Positions 1 to 12,214 of a DNA stretch of 36,174 nt are shown here, in pieces. The translations under genes and the position numbers were made by a program. The DNA lies in the NCBI GenBank assembly GCA_030690545.1, contig JAUYGN010000058.1, forward strand, positions 1-36,174, given 5' to 3'. This DNA is from Solirubrobacteraceae bacterium. GTDB taxonomy: Bacteria > Actinomycetota > Thermoleophilia > Solirubrobacterales > Solirubrobacteraceae. The notes under the pieces are model-generated. The model had not been told where the DNA came from. It worked only from the letters and a program-made list of their open reading frames with translations, and searched no databases. The stretch's first letter is position 1; each line of letters opens with the position of its first letter.

Positions 1-62
1 GCCCATCGTGGGCGCGACGGTCGCATCACCCTACCGGAACGGCGCGCAGCCAAGCCGCGGGC

Positions 63-983
63 GTGCTGCCGCCGGTTCGCGATGGCGGCGACGCGCAGCC
101 GGTCGCGCGGACCGTCGAGCGCCTCGCACCGCCGCTGCCGGCCGAGCCGCCCCAGCAGGAGGAGCTCGGGCCGCTGCCCGCGCCCGCCGGTGCGTCGCAC
201 GTCGACCTGACGCAGCCGTCGCTGATGTCCTACCTCAAGCTCGAGCCGCGCCCGAAGGCCGGCCTGGCGTTCGATCTCGCCGACGGCCGGCTGCTCTGGC
301 GCCTGCACGCCACGACGGTGCGCCCGATCGCGAGCCTGACGAAGCTGATGACCGCGCTGCTGGCGGTCGAGCGCTTTGAGCCCGATCAGCTGGTGCGGGT
401 CACGCGCGAGTCCGACTGGGTCGGCGGCTCGCGGCTGGGCGGCCTGAAGCCGGGACGCCGCGTGCGCGCCGACGTGCTGCTCAAGGCCCTGATGATCGCG
501 TCGTCCAACAACGCCGCGTACGCCCTCGCGGTCGCGGGCGCCGGCTCCGAGCGCGCCTGGGTGACGCTGATGAACGAGCGCGCGCGCGAGCTCGGGCTGA
601 CGTGCACGCGCTACGCGGACTCGCATGGCCTGGATCGCCGCAACCGCTCGTGCGCGGCCGACCTCGCCGTGCTGGCGATGCACGTCATGAACGAGCCGCG
701 GATCGCCGAGCTCGCGCGCAAGCGCTACGCGCGCGTCTGGCCCGGCTCGGGCAAGCAGCTCACGCTGCGCACGACCAACCACCTGCTGCGCGACCGCTAT
801 CCGGGCGCGATCGGACTGAAGACGGGCTTCACGAACGCGGCAGGGTTCTGCCTCGTCGCGATCATCGAGCGCGGCGAGCGTCGGATCGGCGTCGTCCTGC
901 TCGGCTCACGAAACACCTTCGCCGACGCGCGGCGCGTGGCGCGCGAGGCGGCGCGGGCGGGGGTCTTGCCGCCGGCGGTGTAG
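63..983 (+). CDS. D-alanyl-D-alanine carboxypeptidase (peptidase S11), probably 5'-truncated by the window
   Basis: Serine DD-peptidase that trims the terminal D-Ala from peptidoglycan stem peptides outside the membrane. All three penicillin-binding signatures are present in order: SLTK with nucleophile S91 and K94, SNN at 148-150, and KTG at 253-255 (numbered from the GTG at 63). The spacing fits the DacF/PBP5-like S11 family; no C-terminal anchor domain is seen. The first 50 residues are Pro/Ala-rich and low in complexity, and no signal peptide is visible. The frame stays open to the left edge, so the true start with its export signal probably lies upstream and the GTG at 63 is only the first in-window candidate. 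It is followed by the nuclease pair on the same strand after about 50 bases. Confident in family, unsure of the start. Confidence 0.9.
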   Translation: MLPPVRDGGDAQPVARTVERLAPPLPAEPPQQEELGPLPAPAGASHVDLTQPSLMSYLKLEPRPKAGLAFDLADGRLLWRLHATTVRPIASLTKLMTALLAVERFEPDQLVRVTRESDWVGGSRLGGLKPGRRVRADVLLKALMIASSNNAAYALAVAGAGSERAWVTLMNERARELGLTCTRYADSHGLDRRNRSCAADLAVLAMHVMNEPRIAELARKRYARVWPGSGKQLTLRTTNHLLRDRYPGAIGLKTGFTNAAGFCLVAIIERGERRIGVVLLGSRNTFADARRVAREAARAGVLPPAV

Positions 984-1036
984 GTGTCGGGTCGTCGGCT
1001 CGTCGGGTCGTCGGGCCGACGCGCGACGATGCAGGC

Positions 1037-3988
<2,952 letters not shown>

Positions 3989-4041
3989 GCCGTGCCGGCG
4001 ATCATCGTGATCGGCGACCGTGCGAGCGACGGCGCACGGCC

Positions 4042-7000
4042 ATGACCGCCGGCACGAGCGCGCTGCTCGGCCCCGGCGGCCGTCCCTTCACCGCCGAGCA
4101 GTCCGATGCCGTCAGGCGGCGCGACGGCTCGCTGCTGCTGGAGGCCAACGCCGGCAGCGGCAAGACGTCCGTGCTCGTCGAGCGCTTCGTGCGCTCGGTG
4201 ACCGAGGACGGCGTGCGCCCGTCGCGGATCCTCGCGATCACGTTCACCGAGCGCGCCGCGGGCGAGCTGCGCGCGCGCGTGCGCCGGCGCTTCGTCGAGC
4301 TCGGCCGTCGCGACCTCGCGCGCGAGACGGAGTCCGCCTGGGTCTCGACGATCCACGGCTTCTGCACGCGCGTGCTGCGCGCCCACGCCGTCGCCGCCGG
4401 CCTGGACCCGTCGTTCACCGTGCTCGACGAGGCCGCGGCGCGTCCGCTGCACGACCGCGCCTGGGACGACGCCCTCGCGCGCCTGCTCGGCGGCGAGCAT
4501 GCCGCGGCGGCGCTCGACCTCGTCGCCGCCTACGACGCCGACCGGCTGCGGACGGCGATCGCCGGAGTGCACGACGCGCTGCGCAGCGCCGGTCAGACGC
4601 GCCCGCGGCTGCCGCGCCCAAGGACGCTCGCCGATCCGCACGCGCTGCGCGTGCCACTGCAGGAGGCGTGTGCGGCGGCCGTCGCCGAGCTTGCCCACGC
4701 CGGCGACGGCAAGACCGTGACGGCGGCGCGCGAACGCCTGCGGCGCTGCGCCGACCTGCTCGCCGCGACGCCGCCCGGCGAGCTCGCCCCGGCGCTCGGC
4801 GCGCTGACGGTCGGCATGAACGCCAACGCCCTGAAGACGGCGGCCTGCGACGCCTACCGCGCCGCGCTGGCGGCCTACGCGACGGCCTGCAACGACGTGC
4901 GCGCGGCAGCCGCGGTCGCGCTGCTCGACGAGCTGCTGGGCGACTACGCCGATGCCTACGCCGCGGTCAAGCGCGCCCGCGCCGCGCTGGACTTCGACGA
5001 TCTCGAGCTGCACGCGCGCGACCTGCTCGACGGCGATCCCGCGCTGCGGCGGTCCTACGCCGAGCGCTTCGACCGCGTCATGGTCGACGAGCTGCAGGAC
5101 TCCAATCCGCTGCAGCTCGACCTCTTCGGAGCGCTCGACCGCGACGACCTGTTCGTCGTCGGCGACGAGCAGCAGTCGATCTACGGCTTTCGCCACGCCG
5201 ACGTCGACGTCTTCCGGGCGCTGCGCGCGCAGTTCGCCGCGCGCGGCAGGGTCGCGACGCTGGCGACGAACTTCCGCTCGCACGGCGCGATCCTCGACAC
5301 GGTCAACGCCGCCTTCGGCCCGCGCTTCGGCGCCGGCTTCGTGGCCTTGCGCGAGGGCCGTGAGACGCAGCCGCCGGCGGAGCCGCTCGTCGAGCTGCTG
5401 ATCACCGACCAGGAGGGCTGGGAGGACGTCGACCTCGGCGAGGCTCGGCCCGGCACGAAGGCCTGGCGCCAGGCCGAGGCGCGCCTGCTCGCCCAGCGCG
5501 TGCGGGGTCTGGTCGATGGCGGCACGCACCGGCCCGAGGAGATCGTCGTCTTGATGCGCGCGCTCGGCGACCTGCCCGTCTACGAGCGCGCGCTCGAGGA
5601 TCAGGGACTGCAGACGCTGTCGGTCGGCGGTCGCGGCTACTGGGGCCGCCAGGTCGTGCGCGACCTCTGCGCCTGGCTTGCCGCGCTCGCCAACCCGCGC
5701 GACGAGGCCGCGCTCCACGGGGTCCTCGCCTCGCCGCTCGTCGGCCTCTCGTCCGACGCGCTCGCGCACGTGGCGGGGGCCGGGAAGGGCAACGCCTGGC
5801 GGGCGATCGCCGACGACGCCGAGCTGCGCGAGCGGCTGAGCGACGACGATCGCGAGCGGCTCGACGTCTTCGCGACGCGCTTTGCCAACGAGCGGGCGCT
5901 GGCGCCGCGCCTGGCGCTCGACGAGCTGCTGCGACGCGTCGTCGACGCGACCGGCTACGACCTGCACGTCCTGTCGCTTGCCGGCGGCGCGCGGCGGCTG
6001 GCGAACATCCACAAGCTGCTGCGGCTCGCCGCCGACTTCGAGCGCGACCGCGGCCGCGACGTGCGCGGCCTCGCTGACCTCGCCACCGCCGAGCTCGAGG
6101 CGGAGGCGCGCGAGACCGACGCGCCCGTCGAGCTGGGCGACGTCAAGGCCGTGCGGCTGATGTCGATCCACGCCGCGAAGGGCCTGGAGTTTCCCGTCGT
6201 CTGCGTCGCCGACCTGGGCCGCCAGCGGCCCGCCGACGGCGACGAGGACCTGCTCGTCGCAGGCGACGAGGTCGGCCTGCGGCTCGTCGGCCTCGACGGC
6301 ACGAGCGAGACGGCGCTCGCCTACGGGCCGCTGCGCGAGCGGGCGCGGTCACGCGCGGCCGCCGAGGAGGAGCGGGTGATGTACGTCGCGCTGACCCGCG
6401 CGCAGGAGCGGCTGATCGTCAGTGGCGGCGTGCCGCTGTCGCGCTGGCCCCAGGAAGGCCCCAAGGCGCCGCCGCTGGCGTGGCTCGGACCCGCGCTGCT
6501 CGGCGGCGACCTGCGCGCGCTGCCGACGCTCGACGAGCCGCTCGCGGACGTCGCGTTCGGCGGCGCCCGGGTGCGCTGCGCGATCAATGCGCCGGACACG
6601 ATCGGTCGCGTGCTGCGCAGCGAATCGCTGGCACCGGCGGGAACGCGCCTGCCGGTCGCGCCGGCGCCGGCGCCGCGTCCGCTCGAGCCCGAGCCGGAGG
6701 GCGCCCCGCCGGTGGCGCGCACGCTGTCCTACTCGCGCCTGGCAGCGTGGGAGCGATGCGGCTACCGCTTCTACCTGCAGCGCGTGCTCGGGCTATCCGA
6801 CGAGTCGCCGCCGGACGGTGGCGGCGGCGGCGCGGACGAGGCGCACGGCCCCTGGAGCGCACAGGACGTGGTCTTGCCGCCGAGCTCAGCCGGCGGCGGC
6901 GAGCGCGCCGTCGCCGAGCTCGATCCGCGCACGCGCGGATCGCTCGTCCATGCCCTGCTCGAGCGGGAGGACGCCGATCTTGCCGAGCTCGCCGACGCGG

Positions 7001-7629
7001 CGGGCTTGCAGCTCAGCGATGAGCAGGTCGCCGACGTGCTGCGCCTGCGGGCCGCGTTCGCCGAGTCGCCGCTCGCGCAGCGGATCGCGCGCGCCCGCAC
7101 CGTGCATCGCGAGCATCCCTTCACGGTCCTGCTCGGCGACACGCTGCTGACCGGCATCGTCGACGTGCTGGCGATCGAGCGCGGCAGGGCGCAGCTCGTC
7201 GTCGACTACAAGACCGACGCGGTGGCGCACGCCACGGACCTCGCCGCCTATGTCGACGAGCGCTACGGCATCCAGCGCCGGGCCTATGCGCTCGCTGCGC
7301 TACGCGGCGGGGCGGCCCGCGTCGACGTCGCCTACGCGTTCCTCGAGTACCCAGCCGAGCCGGTCGCCGAGCGCTTCGCGGCCGCTGACGCCGATCGCCT
7401 CGAGCAGGAGCTCCGCGCGCTCGCCTCCGGCCTGCTCGCCGGTCGCTACCCGGTCACGCCGGTCCCGCACCGCGAGCTGTGCGAGACCTGCCCCGGCCGC
7501 CGCGCGCTGTGCTCCTACGATGACGAGCTGACCCTACGCCCGTTCGCCGACCTGCAGCATGGCACGCGTGGGCACTCCGATCAGCCGCGATCGACCGGCC
7601 CGTCGGGCGCGAGCACGTCACGCCCGTAG
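4042..7629 (+). CDS. addA: AddA-like UvrD-family helicase/nuclease subunit
   Basis: 1195-aa SF1 helicase with a fused nuclease, the motor partner of the preceding protein in processing broken DNA ends. Motif I (GSGKT, 38-42) lies just after the Q-motif region; motif II is VDELQD at 348-353; the Q-rich motif III region follows (GDEQQSIYGF). Late helicase motifs include the SIHAAKGLEFPVV and VMYVALTRAQERL segments. The C-terminus has a RecB-type nuclease motif, GIVD upstream and VVDYKTD with D1055 and K1057. Two cysteine pairs near the end (CETCPG, ALC) may bind metal. The last about 40 residues are low-complexity, and the 3' end overlaps the convergent YihY gene by 49 bases. Length and domain order match AddA. 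Confidence 0.9.
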   Translation: MTAGTSALLGPGGRPFTAEQSDAVRRRDGSLLLEANAGSGKTSVLVERFVRSVTEDGVRPSRILAITFTERAAGELRARVRRRFVELGRRDLARETESAWVSTIHGFCTRVLRAHAVAAGLDPSFTVLDEAAARPLHDRAWDDALARLLGGEHAAAALDLVAAYDADRLRTAIAGVHDALRSAGQTRPRLPRPRTLADPHALRVPLQEACAAAVAELAHAGDGKTVTAARERLRRCADLLAATPPGELAPALGALTVGMNANALKTAACDAYRAALAAYATACNDVRAAAAVALLDELLGDYADAYAAVKRARAALDFDDLELHARDLLDGDPALRRSYAERFDRVMVDELQDSNPLQLDLFGALDRDDLFVVGDEQQSIYGFRHADVDVFRALRAQFAARGRVATLATNFRSHGAILDTVNAAFGPRFGAGFVALREGRETQPPAEPLVELLITDQEGWEDVDLGEARPGTKAWRQAEARLLAQRVRGLVDGGTHRPEEIVVLMRALGDLPVYERALEDQGLQTLSVGGRGYWGRQVVRDLCAWLAALANPRDEAALHGVLASPLVGLSSDALAHVAGAGKGNAWRAIADDAELRERLSDDDRERLDVFATRFANERALAPRLALDELLRRVVDATGYDLHVLSLAGGARRLANIHKLLRLAADFERDRGRDVRGLADLATAELEAEARETDAPVELGDVKAVRLMSIHAAKGLEFPVVCVADLGRQRPADGDEDLLVAGDEVGLRLVGLDGTSETALAYGPLRERARSRAAAEEERVMYVALTRAQERLIVSGGVPLSRWPQEGPKAPPLAWLGPALLGGDLRALPTLDEPLADVAFGGARVRCAINAPDTIGRVLRSESLAPAGTRLPVAPAPAPRPLEPEPEGAPPVARTLSYSRLAAWERCGYRFYLQRVLGLSDESPPDGGGGGADEAHGPWSAQDVVLPPSSAGGGERAVAELDPRTRGSLVHALLEREDADLAELADAAGLQLSDEQVADVLRLRAAFAESPLAQRIARARTVHREHPFTVLLGDTLLTGIVDVLAIERGRAQLVVDYKTDAVAHATDLAAYVDERYGIQRRAYALAALRGGAARVDVAYAFLEYPAEPVAERFAAADADRLEQELRALASGLLAGRYPVTPVPHRELCETCPGRRALCSYDDELTLRPFADLQHGTRGHSDQPRSTGPSGASTSRP

Positions 7630-8513
7630 CCGTCGGCGGTCTGCGCGGGCGTCGTCGCGGCCGGCGCGTTTGCATCCGAGCGCGGCTCGCGTCCCCTGCG
7701 GTCGACGATGCTGTTGAGCTCTCCGCCGAACAGGAAGGCGATCGACGAGATGTACAGCCACAGCAGGAGGATCACGGCGCCGGCGAAGGCACCGTAGGTG
7801 GCGCCGTACTTGCCGAAGTTGGAGACGTAGAAGAAGAAGCCGGCCGACGCGATCATCCAGATCGCGACGCCGACGAGTCCGCCCGGGCTGAGGATCCGCC
7901 GACGCCGAGCGTCGATGTCGGGCGCGAACGCGAAGACGATCGCGTACATCCCGAGCACCGCGCCGAGCGCGACGCCCCAGCGTGCGACGCGCCAGATCGA
8001 CGCCGCCGTGTCGCCGAGTCCGATCGTCCCGAACAGGTCGTTTGCCAGGCTGCCGCCGAGGAAGACCGAGACGAGCGACACGAGCGCCAGCAGGATGACG
8101 AGCATCGTGAAGCCGATGTCGGCGAGCTTGTGCTTGACGAAGCCGCGTGTCTCCCGCGTGTCGTATACGTCGTTGAGCGCGCGGCCGGCGGCGCCGAAGG
8201 CGCCCGACGCGCCGTACAGCGCGACCGCGATGCCCAGCACGAGCGCGCCCGAGACGGCCCCGCCGGCCGAGTCGACGGTTGCCGTCAGCAGCGCCTCGAG
8301 CGCGTCGGTGACCTCCGCCGGAGCCCCGTTGTCGCTGGCGTAGTCGACGGCCTCGGTCACGAGTGAGCGGTCGCCGAGCAGGCCCAGCAGGGCCACGCCG
8401 ACGAGCAGCGCGGGGAACAGCGACATCATCACGTAGTACGTCAGCGCGGCGGCGCGGTCGGCCATCTCGTCGGCCTGGAACTTCTTGAACGTCCGCTTGA
8501 GGATGTCGATCAT
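7581..8513 (-). CDS. YihY/BrkB family inner-membrane protein
   Basis: 310-aa integral membrane protein of the YihY/virulence-factor BrkB family (once misnamed RNase BN); the molecular function is unsettled. The N-terminal amphipathic stretch and the conserved D-R-A-A-ALTYY segment (about residues 19-27) introduce the first membrane helix. About six hydrophobic segments follow, including the family hallmark FGKYGATYGAFAGAV region (about 233-247) and the LFGGELN end of the last helix. A polar tail of about 40 residues completes it. The ATG at 8513 gives the canonical N-terminus. It lies 47 bases downstream of the ANTAR regulator on the same strand and could be cotranscribed. Its tail overlaps addA convergently. 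Confidence 0.9.
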   Translation of the reverse strand: MIDILKRTFKKFQADEMADRAAALTYYVMMSLFPALLVGVALLGLLGDRSLVTEAVDYASDNGAPAEVTDALEALLTATVDSAGGAVSGALVLGIAVALYGASGAFGAAGRALNDVYDTRETRGFVKHKLADIGFTMLVILLALVSLVSVFLGGSLANDLFGTIGLGDTAASIWRVARWGVALGAVLGMYAIVFAFAPDIDARRRRILSPGGLVGVAIWMIASAGFFFYVSNFGKYGATYGAFAGAVILLLWLYISSIAFLFGGELNSIVDRRGREPRSDANAPAATTPAQTADGYGRDVLAPDGPVDRG

Positions 8514-8560
8514 CTGCCGTGCGGGTGTTGCCCGTCGGGGCGCATCGGTAATCGGGAGCG

Positions 8561-9205
8561 TCAGTCGCCGTGGCCGGGCAGCAGGGCATGGCCGTCGCCG
8601 ACGGCATGCGCGAGGTCGATCACGCGCCGGTTGGAGCGTCGCGCCTGCTGGCGCAGGAGCTCGAAGGCCTGACGCTCGCTGAGGCCGTGGCGCTCCATCA
8701 GGATGCCCTTCGCGCGTTCGATCGCGCCGCGGCGCTGCAGCGCGCTCTCGAGCTGCTCGACCTGCTCGGTGAGCGCCTGGGTCTCGGCATGGCGCTTCAT
8801 CGCCAGCTTGATCGCACCGTGCACCTCGTCATCGAACTGCGGACGCGCAAACGCGTCGATGCCGCGCTCCGCGGCGCTGCGCACGAAGTGCGACTCGTGC
8901 GCTCCGAGCAGCACGATCAGTGGGCCGCGCGCGTACTCGCTGATCTCCTCGATGAGATCGAGGGCATGGTCGTCGTCGTCGTGGACGACGACGACCGAGA
9001 GATCCGGATCCTCGCGGGCGATCAGCTCGGATGCCTGCTCGACGGTGACGGCATGCGCCATGACGGTGTGGCCGAGGCCGCTGAGCAGCCGGTTGGTCTC
9101 GCGCAGCGTCGCCTCGTCTTCGTCGGCGGCCAGGATGCGCAAGCTCGTGGTGTTCGTGTTGGGGCCCATGGATTGCCGAGGAACGCGCCGCAGCTTGAGT
9201 ATCAT
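8561..9205 (-). CDS. REC-ANTAR response regulator (putative antiterminator)
   Basis: 214 aa from the first ATG; an alternative ATG at 9169 (13 codons in) begins right before the receiver domain and may be the true start, since neither has a clear ribosome site. Residues about 20-135 are a CheY-like receiver beginning LRILAADEDE. A coiled-coil linker rich in Gln/Glu follows, then an ANTAR domain (about 150-205) with the signature ERAKGILMERHGLSERQAF. ANTAR domains bind paired hexaloop RNA hairpins and prevent termination. The acidic pocket is present, but the region expected to hold the phospho-accepting Asp reads VVVVHDDDD, so activity as a classical phospho-acceptor is unsure. It is divergent from the sigma-factor gene across about 120 bases. 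Confidence 0.88.
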   Translation of the reverse strand: MILKLRRVPRQSMGPNTNTTSLRILAADEDEATLRETNRLLSGLGHTVMAHAVTVEQASELIAREDPDLSVVVVHDDDDHALDLIEEISEYARGPLIVLLGAHESHFVRSAAERGIDAFARPQFDDEVHGAIKLAMKRHAETQALTEQVEQLESALQRRGAIERAKGILMERHGLSERQAFELLRQQARRSNRRVIDLAHAVGDGHALLPGHGD

Positions 9206-9327
9206 GGCGCACGCGCGGCCGTGTCCCCGCTGCGCGATGCATGCGCCCCAGACCTCTGGCGCTCTACCGTCGCGGAGGCCAACGTGCTCGATGCTCGAAT
9301 CTCGCTGTGCCGGGTGAGGATCCGGTC

Positions 9328-10146
9328 ATGCTCATGACGGCGAAGCCTCCGGCTCGCACGCCGGGTTCGGGACCTGAGCGCTCGCGGGAGGACCGCGAGC
9401 TGTTCGTGCGCTATCACCAACACGGCGACGGTCAGGCACGCGACCAGCTCGTCGAGCGCTTCCTGCCGCTCGCGCGCCAGCTCGCACGCCGCTACCAGCG
9501 CACGGGCGAGCCGCTCGACGATCTGCTGCAGGTCGCCTCGCTGGGGCTCGTGAAGGCGATCGACCGCTTCGACCCCGCGCGCGAGATCGCGTTCTCGTCC
9601 TATGCCGTGCCGACGATTCTCGGCGAGATCAAGCGCTACTTCCGCGACCGCACCTGGGCCGTCCGCGTCCCGCGCGACCTGCAGGAGCTCACGCTGAAGG
9701 TCGACCGCGTCGTCGGAACGCTCGCCGAGGAGCTGCATCGCCAGCCGTCGGTGGCGGAGATCGGCGCGGCGCTCGGCGTCGACGAGGAGGAGGTGCTCGA
9801 GGCGCTGCAGGCCGGCGGCGCCTACCGCGCGGTCTCCTTCGACGCGCCGCGCGGCGGGAGCGGCGGCGGTGAGGATGACATCGCGACGCTCGCCGATTCG
9901 ATCGGCGTCGACGAGGACGGCTTCGATCGCGCCGAGGAGCGCGCGACGTTGCAGCGGCTCATGTCGAATGTCAGCGCGCGCGAGCGCGACGTGCTGCGGA
10001 TGCGCTTCGAGCAGGACATGACGCAGGCCGAGATCGGCACCGTCATCGGCGTCAGCCAGATGCAGGTCTCGCGCATCATCCGCCAGGCGATCTCCCGGCT
10101 GCGCAGCGCGGCCGACGCGCGGCCGGCGGTGGAGGACCAGACGTAG
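9328..10146 (+). CDS. SigB/SigF/SigG-family RNA polymerase sigma factor
   Basis: 272-aa alternative sigma-70 family factor of the stress/sporulation class. Region 2 is well conserved (DDLLQVASLGLVKAIDRF, then the FSSYAVPTILGEIKRYFRD segment that includes 2.3-2.4). Region 3 is at about 130-170, and region 4 shows a clear HTH (DMTQAEIGTVIGVSQMQVSR). A long ORF in this frame begins at 9241, but the segment 9241-9327 does not resemble the family. I prefer the ATG at 9328, which has a GGTGAGGA ribosome site at 9313-9320. Such factors are held by RsbW-type kinases and released by STAS antagonists; genes for both lie about 5 kb away (14328-15575), so they are plausible partners, although the pairing is inferred. 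Confidence 0.93.
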   Translation: MLMTAKPPARTPGSGPERSREDRELFVRYHQHGDGQARDQLVERFLPLARQLARRYQRTGEPLDDLLQVASLGLVKAIDRFDPAREIAFSSYAVPTILGEIKRYFRDRTWAVRVPRDLQELTLKVDRVVGTLAEELHRQPSVAEIGAALGVDEEEVLEALQAGGAYRAVSFDAPRGGSGGGEDDIATLADSIGVDEDGFDRAEERATLQRLMSNVSARERDVLRMRFEQDMTQAEIGTVIGVSQMQVSRIIRQAISRLRSAADARPAVEDQT

Positions 10147-10236
10147 CTCCTGAGGACGTTGTTCATCCGGTACCGCTGGCGCGATGCACGTCGCCGGGGG
10201 TTCGTCGCGTCGCGGATCCGGGCATGAGAATCGCCG

Positions 10237-10719
10237 ATGACCAGCGACGTCGATCCTTCCGAGCGCGCGGAGACCGAGCAGGAGCGGCTCAACCGCCAGC
10301 TCGACCAGCTGCTCAACGAGCTGCGCGTCGCGATGCCGGGCGTGCAGGTGCTGTTCGCGTTCCTGCTGACCGTGCCGTTTCAGGAGCGCTTCGCGGAGGC
10401 CACGTCCCTGCAGCGCGACGTGTACTTCGCGACGCTGCTGGCGTCGGCCGCGGCATCGGCGCTGTTCATCGCGCCGACGGCCTATCACCGGCTGATGTTC
10501 CAGGCCGGCGACAAGCGCCGTCTCGTCGCGATCTCGAGTCGGCTCGCCGTAGCCGGACTGGTCTGCCTGGCGGTCGCGATGAACGGCGCGGTGCTGCTGG
10601 TGACCGACGTGCTGTTCGACGGTACGACGGCCGCCATCACGACCGCGGCCACGAGCGCGCTCTTCGTCGGGCTGTGGTTCGCGCTCGGACTCGTGCGGCG
10701 CGCCACCGGCGAGCGTTGA
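10237..10719 (+). CDS. DUF6328 family four-helix membrane protein
   Basis: 160-aa membrane protein resembling the actinobacterial DUF6328 family, of unknown function. A charged N-terminal segment with QERLNRQLDQLLNELRVAMPG leads into a first hydrophobic helix (VQVLFAFLLTVPF). Three further hydrophobic segments follow, centred near residues 70, 110 and 140, with the conserved APTAYHRLMF loop between helices 2 and 3. The short basic C-terminus is probably cytoplasmic. It sits after the sigma factor and is followed after one base by the HAD phosphatase gene, so the latter two are likely co-translated. Confidence 0.85.
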   Translation: MTSDVDPSERAETEQERLNRQLDQLLNELRVAMPGVQVLFAFLLTVPFQERFAEATSLQRDVYFATLLASAAASALFIAPTAYHRLMFQAGDKRRLVAISSRLAVAGLVCLAVAMNGAVLLVTDVLFDGTTAAITTAATSALFVGLWFALGLVRRATGER

Positions 10720-10720
10720 G

Positions 10721-11374
10721 ATGACGGCGCCGACCGCGATCCTCGACGTCGACGGGACGCTCGTCGACTCCAACTATCAGCACGCGCTCGCGTGGTATCG
10801 CGCGTTTCGCCTGCACGGCCTGACGGTCCCCGTCTGGCGCTGTCACAGAGCGATCGGGATGGGCGGCGACCAGCTCGTCGCGCACCTCGCCGGCGAGGGC
10901 TTCGAGGGCGAGCACGGCGACGAGGTTCGCACCCTCGAGCATGCGCTGTTCGCCCAGATGGTCGCCGAGGTGCAGCCGTTCGAGGGCGCCCGCGGGTTGC
11001 TCGAGGACCTCAAGGCGCGCGGCTGCACGATCGTGCTCGCCTCCTCTGCGAAGGCCGAGGACGTCGCACGCTTCCTCGACCTGCTCGACGCACGCGAGCT
11101 CGCCGACGGCTGGACGGATTCGAGCAGCGTGCGGCGCACGAAGCCGGCGCCGGACCTCATCGAGGCGGCGCTGGAGCTCGCCGGCGGCGGTCGCGGCGTG
11201 ATGGTCGGTGACTCGACCTGGGACGTGATCGCCGCCGCCAAGCTCGAGCTGCCGACGATCTGCGTGCGCACCGGCGGGTTCGGCGCCGACGAGCTGCGTG
11301 AAGCCGGCGCAGCGATCGTGCTCGATTCGATTGCCGAGCTGCGCGAGCGCTTGTCCGATACCCCGTTCGGGTAA
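10721..11374 (+). CDS. HAD-superfamily hydrolase (phosphoglycolate-phosphatase-like)
   Basis: 217-aa soluble phosphatase of the HAD subfamily IA type with a helical cap. Motif I is DVDGTLVDSN (residues 8-17; nucleophile D8 and acid D10). Motif II is the serine in VLASSAK (about 108). Motif III is the lysine in RRTKPAPD (about 140). Motif IV is MVGDSTWD (about 161-168), giving the metal-binding aspartates. The cap (about residues 18-85) is alpha-helical and unlike any substrate-specific group that I can name, so the phosphoester substrate is unknown. It starts one base after the DUF6328 stop. Confidence 0.9.
   Translation: MTAPTAILDVDGTLVDSNYQHALAWYRAFRLHGLTVPVWRCHRAIGMGGDQLVAHLAGEGFEGEHGDEVRTLEHALFAQMVAEVQPFEGARGLLEDLKARGCTIVLASSAKAEDVARFLDLLDARELADGWTDSSSVRRTKPAPDLIEAALELAGGGRGVMVGDSTWDVIAAAKLELPTICVRTGGFGADELREAGAAIVLDSIAELRERLSDTPFG
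11369..11374 (+). promoter_or_regulatory. GGGTAA, possible SigB/F-type -10 element
   Basis: A GGGTAA hexamer sits 9 bases before the ATG at 11384 and overlaps the HAD stop codon. It matches the -10 half of SigB/SigF promoters (GGGTA). No convincing -35 (GNNTT/GTTT) is visible at the usual distance, so this is a weak call made mainly because similar hexamers precede Ku, the YeaQ-like gene and the ferritin-like gene. Confidence 0.3.
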
Positions 11375-11383
11375 GCGCGCGAC

Positions 11384-11620
11384 ATGCTCCCGACACTCGT
11401 CCGCTCAGCCCCGCGACTGAAGGTGCCGTCTCCCTCCGAGGATCCGACGCCGGTCGTCCCCGAGCCCGGGGTCGTGCCCGATCCTGGGGTCGTGCCCGAT
11501 CCTGGGCCGGCGCCGCCTGGCGATCCGCGGCCGCCGAGCGTGCCGCTGCCCGATCCCGACCGCGACGCGCCGATCGAGCCGCCGAGCACCGATCCCCCAG
11601 ACGTGCCGCGGACGGTCTGA
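11384..11620 (+). CDS. small proline-rich protein with tandem repeats
   Basis: 78-aa ORF of unknown function. After a basic N-terminus of about 13 residues it is almost entirely Pro/Asp/Val, with an imperfect repeat PGVVPDPGVVPDPG encoded by two near-identical 18-base units around 11470-11505. There is no signal peptide, membrane helix or cysteine. It follows the HAD gene closely and stops before the convergent ferritin-like gene. The proline-rich reading could be an accident of GC-rich repeats; the GGGTAA box ahead and the well-placed ATG give modest support. Confidence 0.45.
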   Translation: MLPTLVRSAPRLKVPSPSEDPTPVVPEPGVVPDPGVVPDPGPAPPGDPRPPSVPLPDPDRDAPIEPPSTDPPDVPRTV

Positions 11621-11655
11621 CGCTCGTCCGACGAGTCCACGGTTGCGGGCCCGCG

Positions 11656-12171
11656 CTACCGGACGGTGCCCTCGGCCTCGTACTCGCGCAGGAACCCCTC
11701 GAAGAGGCGCAGGTGGCGCTCCTCGTCCTGGAGGATCGCGATGACCATGTCGTTCGTGACGGGGTCGATGCCCTCGGTCTCCTCGATCACGCGGTTGTAG
11801 TGCTCGATCGCGCCGGACTCGGCCGCGATCACGCCCTTGATGACGTGGACGATGTCGGTCTGCTGCTCAGGAGGCTGGAGGTAGTCCTGCTCGGCTGCGA
11901 ACTGCGCCGATCCCGGCACGACGCCGTAGAGCGCCTTGATGCGGGCGGCGAACTGCTGCGCGTGTCCGAGCTCTTCCTGGACGTCGGCGCTCAGCGACGC
12001 GATGATCTCCTGCGCGCGGACGCCGTCGGGGTTCGTCGAGTTGGCGATGTAGCTCATCACCGTCTCGATCTCCATCCAGTAGGCCGTCGTCAGCAGATCG
12101 ACGACGTGCTCGCGCTGCTCGGTGCGCTCGTCGGACAGGATGCCGTGCGATGCGGTGCGGATGGTTGCCAT
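11656..12171 (-). CDS. ferritin-like diiron protein (rubrerythrin/bacterioferritin-type fold)
   Basis: 171-aa four-helix-bundle protein. Two E-x-x-H units and their partners are visible: EIETVMSY on helix 1, EELGHAQQF on helix 2, AAESGAIEHYNRVIEE on helix 3, and DEERHLRLFEGF on helix 4. This is the ligand pattern of a carboxylate-bridged diiron site. Members of this broad family detoxify peroxide or oxidise iron; the exact activity is not fixed by the sequence. The ATG at 12171 is preceded at 8 bases by a GAGGAG ribosome site (12180-12185). A GGGTAG box on the minus strand at 12220-12215 could be a SigB/F-type -10. Stress-related role inferred. Confidence 0.85.
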   Translation of the reverse strand: MATIRTASHGILSDERTEQREHVVDLLTTAYWMEIETVMSYIANSTNPDGVRAQEIIASLSADVQEELGHAQQFAARIKALYGVVPGSAQFAAEQDYLQPPEQQTDIVHVIKGVIAAESGAIEHYNRVIEETEGIDPVTNDMVIAILQDEERHLRLFEGFLREYEAEGTVR

Positions 12172-12214
12172 CTCTCTTGCTCCTCGCAGGTCGATGAACT
12201 GGCCTGCTCATGGG

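Noticed and set aside
602-1036. Upstream extension of the AddB-like frame to 602
   Set aside because: The translation there is the carboxypeptidase gene read in another frame; family-like sequence starts only at 1037.
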